A DNA stretch of 5,116 bases from Actinomycetota bacterium (GTDB taxonomy: Bacteria; Actinomycetota; Actinomycetes; Streptosporangiales; Streptosporangiaceae), in contig PLIQ01000426.1 of NCBI GenBank assembly GCA_003140115.1, positions 1 to 5,116 of the forward strand, in the 5' to 3' direction. Positions 5,116 through 5,116 of this stretch are shown here, one piece after another (positions within the stretch are counted from its first letter, which is position 1; each line of letters starts with the position of its first letter). Made by a program: the position numbers and the translations under genes. The notes under the pieces were generated by a model. The model worked only from the letters and a program-made list of their open reading frames with translations, made no database searches and was not told the origin of the DNA.

Positions 5116-5116
5116 A

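Overview
The window reads as chromosomal DNA of a high-GC actinobacterium. Third codon positions are strongly G/C, starts are a mix of ATG and GTG, and Ala/Arg/Pro/Gly-rich open frames are abundant. Two genes are of recognisable actinobacterial type: the tail of a SepH (DUF3071) cell-division protein and an Nei1-type DNA glycosylase. The order (Streptomyces-like, Streptosporangiales-like or other) cannot be set from this stretch.

Layout, left to right. (1) 1-344 (+) is the 3' end of a gene whose product ends in a conserved-looking SVPSWDEIMFG tail after an Ala/Pro/Glu-rich disordered linker, most likely SepH. (2) 345-580 is non-coding as far as I can see; it holds a nested GC palindrome (a possible terminator) and a candidate -10 box. 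(3) 581-1189 (+) encodes a lipoprotein of the PEBP (YbhB/YbcL, Raf-kinase-inhibitor-like) family, with substitutions in the usual ligand-pocket motifs. (4) 1190-1393 is an intergenic stretch with two inverted repeats. (5) 1394-3049 (+) encodes a 551-residue protein with one N-terminal membrane helix and a very long, probably disordered tail. The tail contains one compact non-repetitive island (about residues 170-212) and several short internal repeats. (6) 3069-3878 (+) is an Fpg/Nei-family DNA glycosylase/AP lyase with all hallmark residues. (7) 3802-5079 (-) is a 12-helix major facilitator transporter. It converges on the glycosylase gene, overlaps its 3' end by 77 bp, and has a good promoter with nested dyads at the right edge of the window.

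I see no mobile element, CRISPR array, tRNA or rRNA. No single pathway joins the genes: a division protein, a surface lipoprotein, an orphan membrane-anchored disordered protein, a DNA-repair enzyme and an exporter. The most original item is the disordered membrane protein with its conserved-looking WPAATFGGVSDEQFWDDM / DKPLATTART island. The next most checkable items are the MFS promoter/start reassignment and the convergent overlap through the glycosylase zinc finger.
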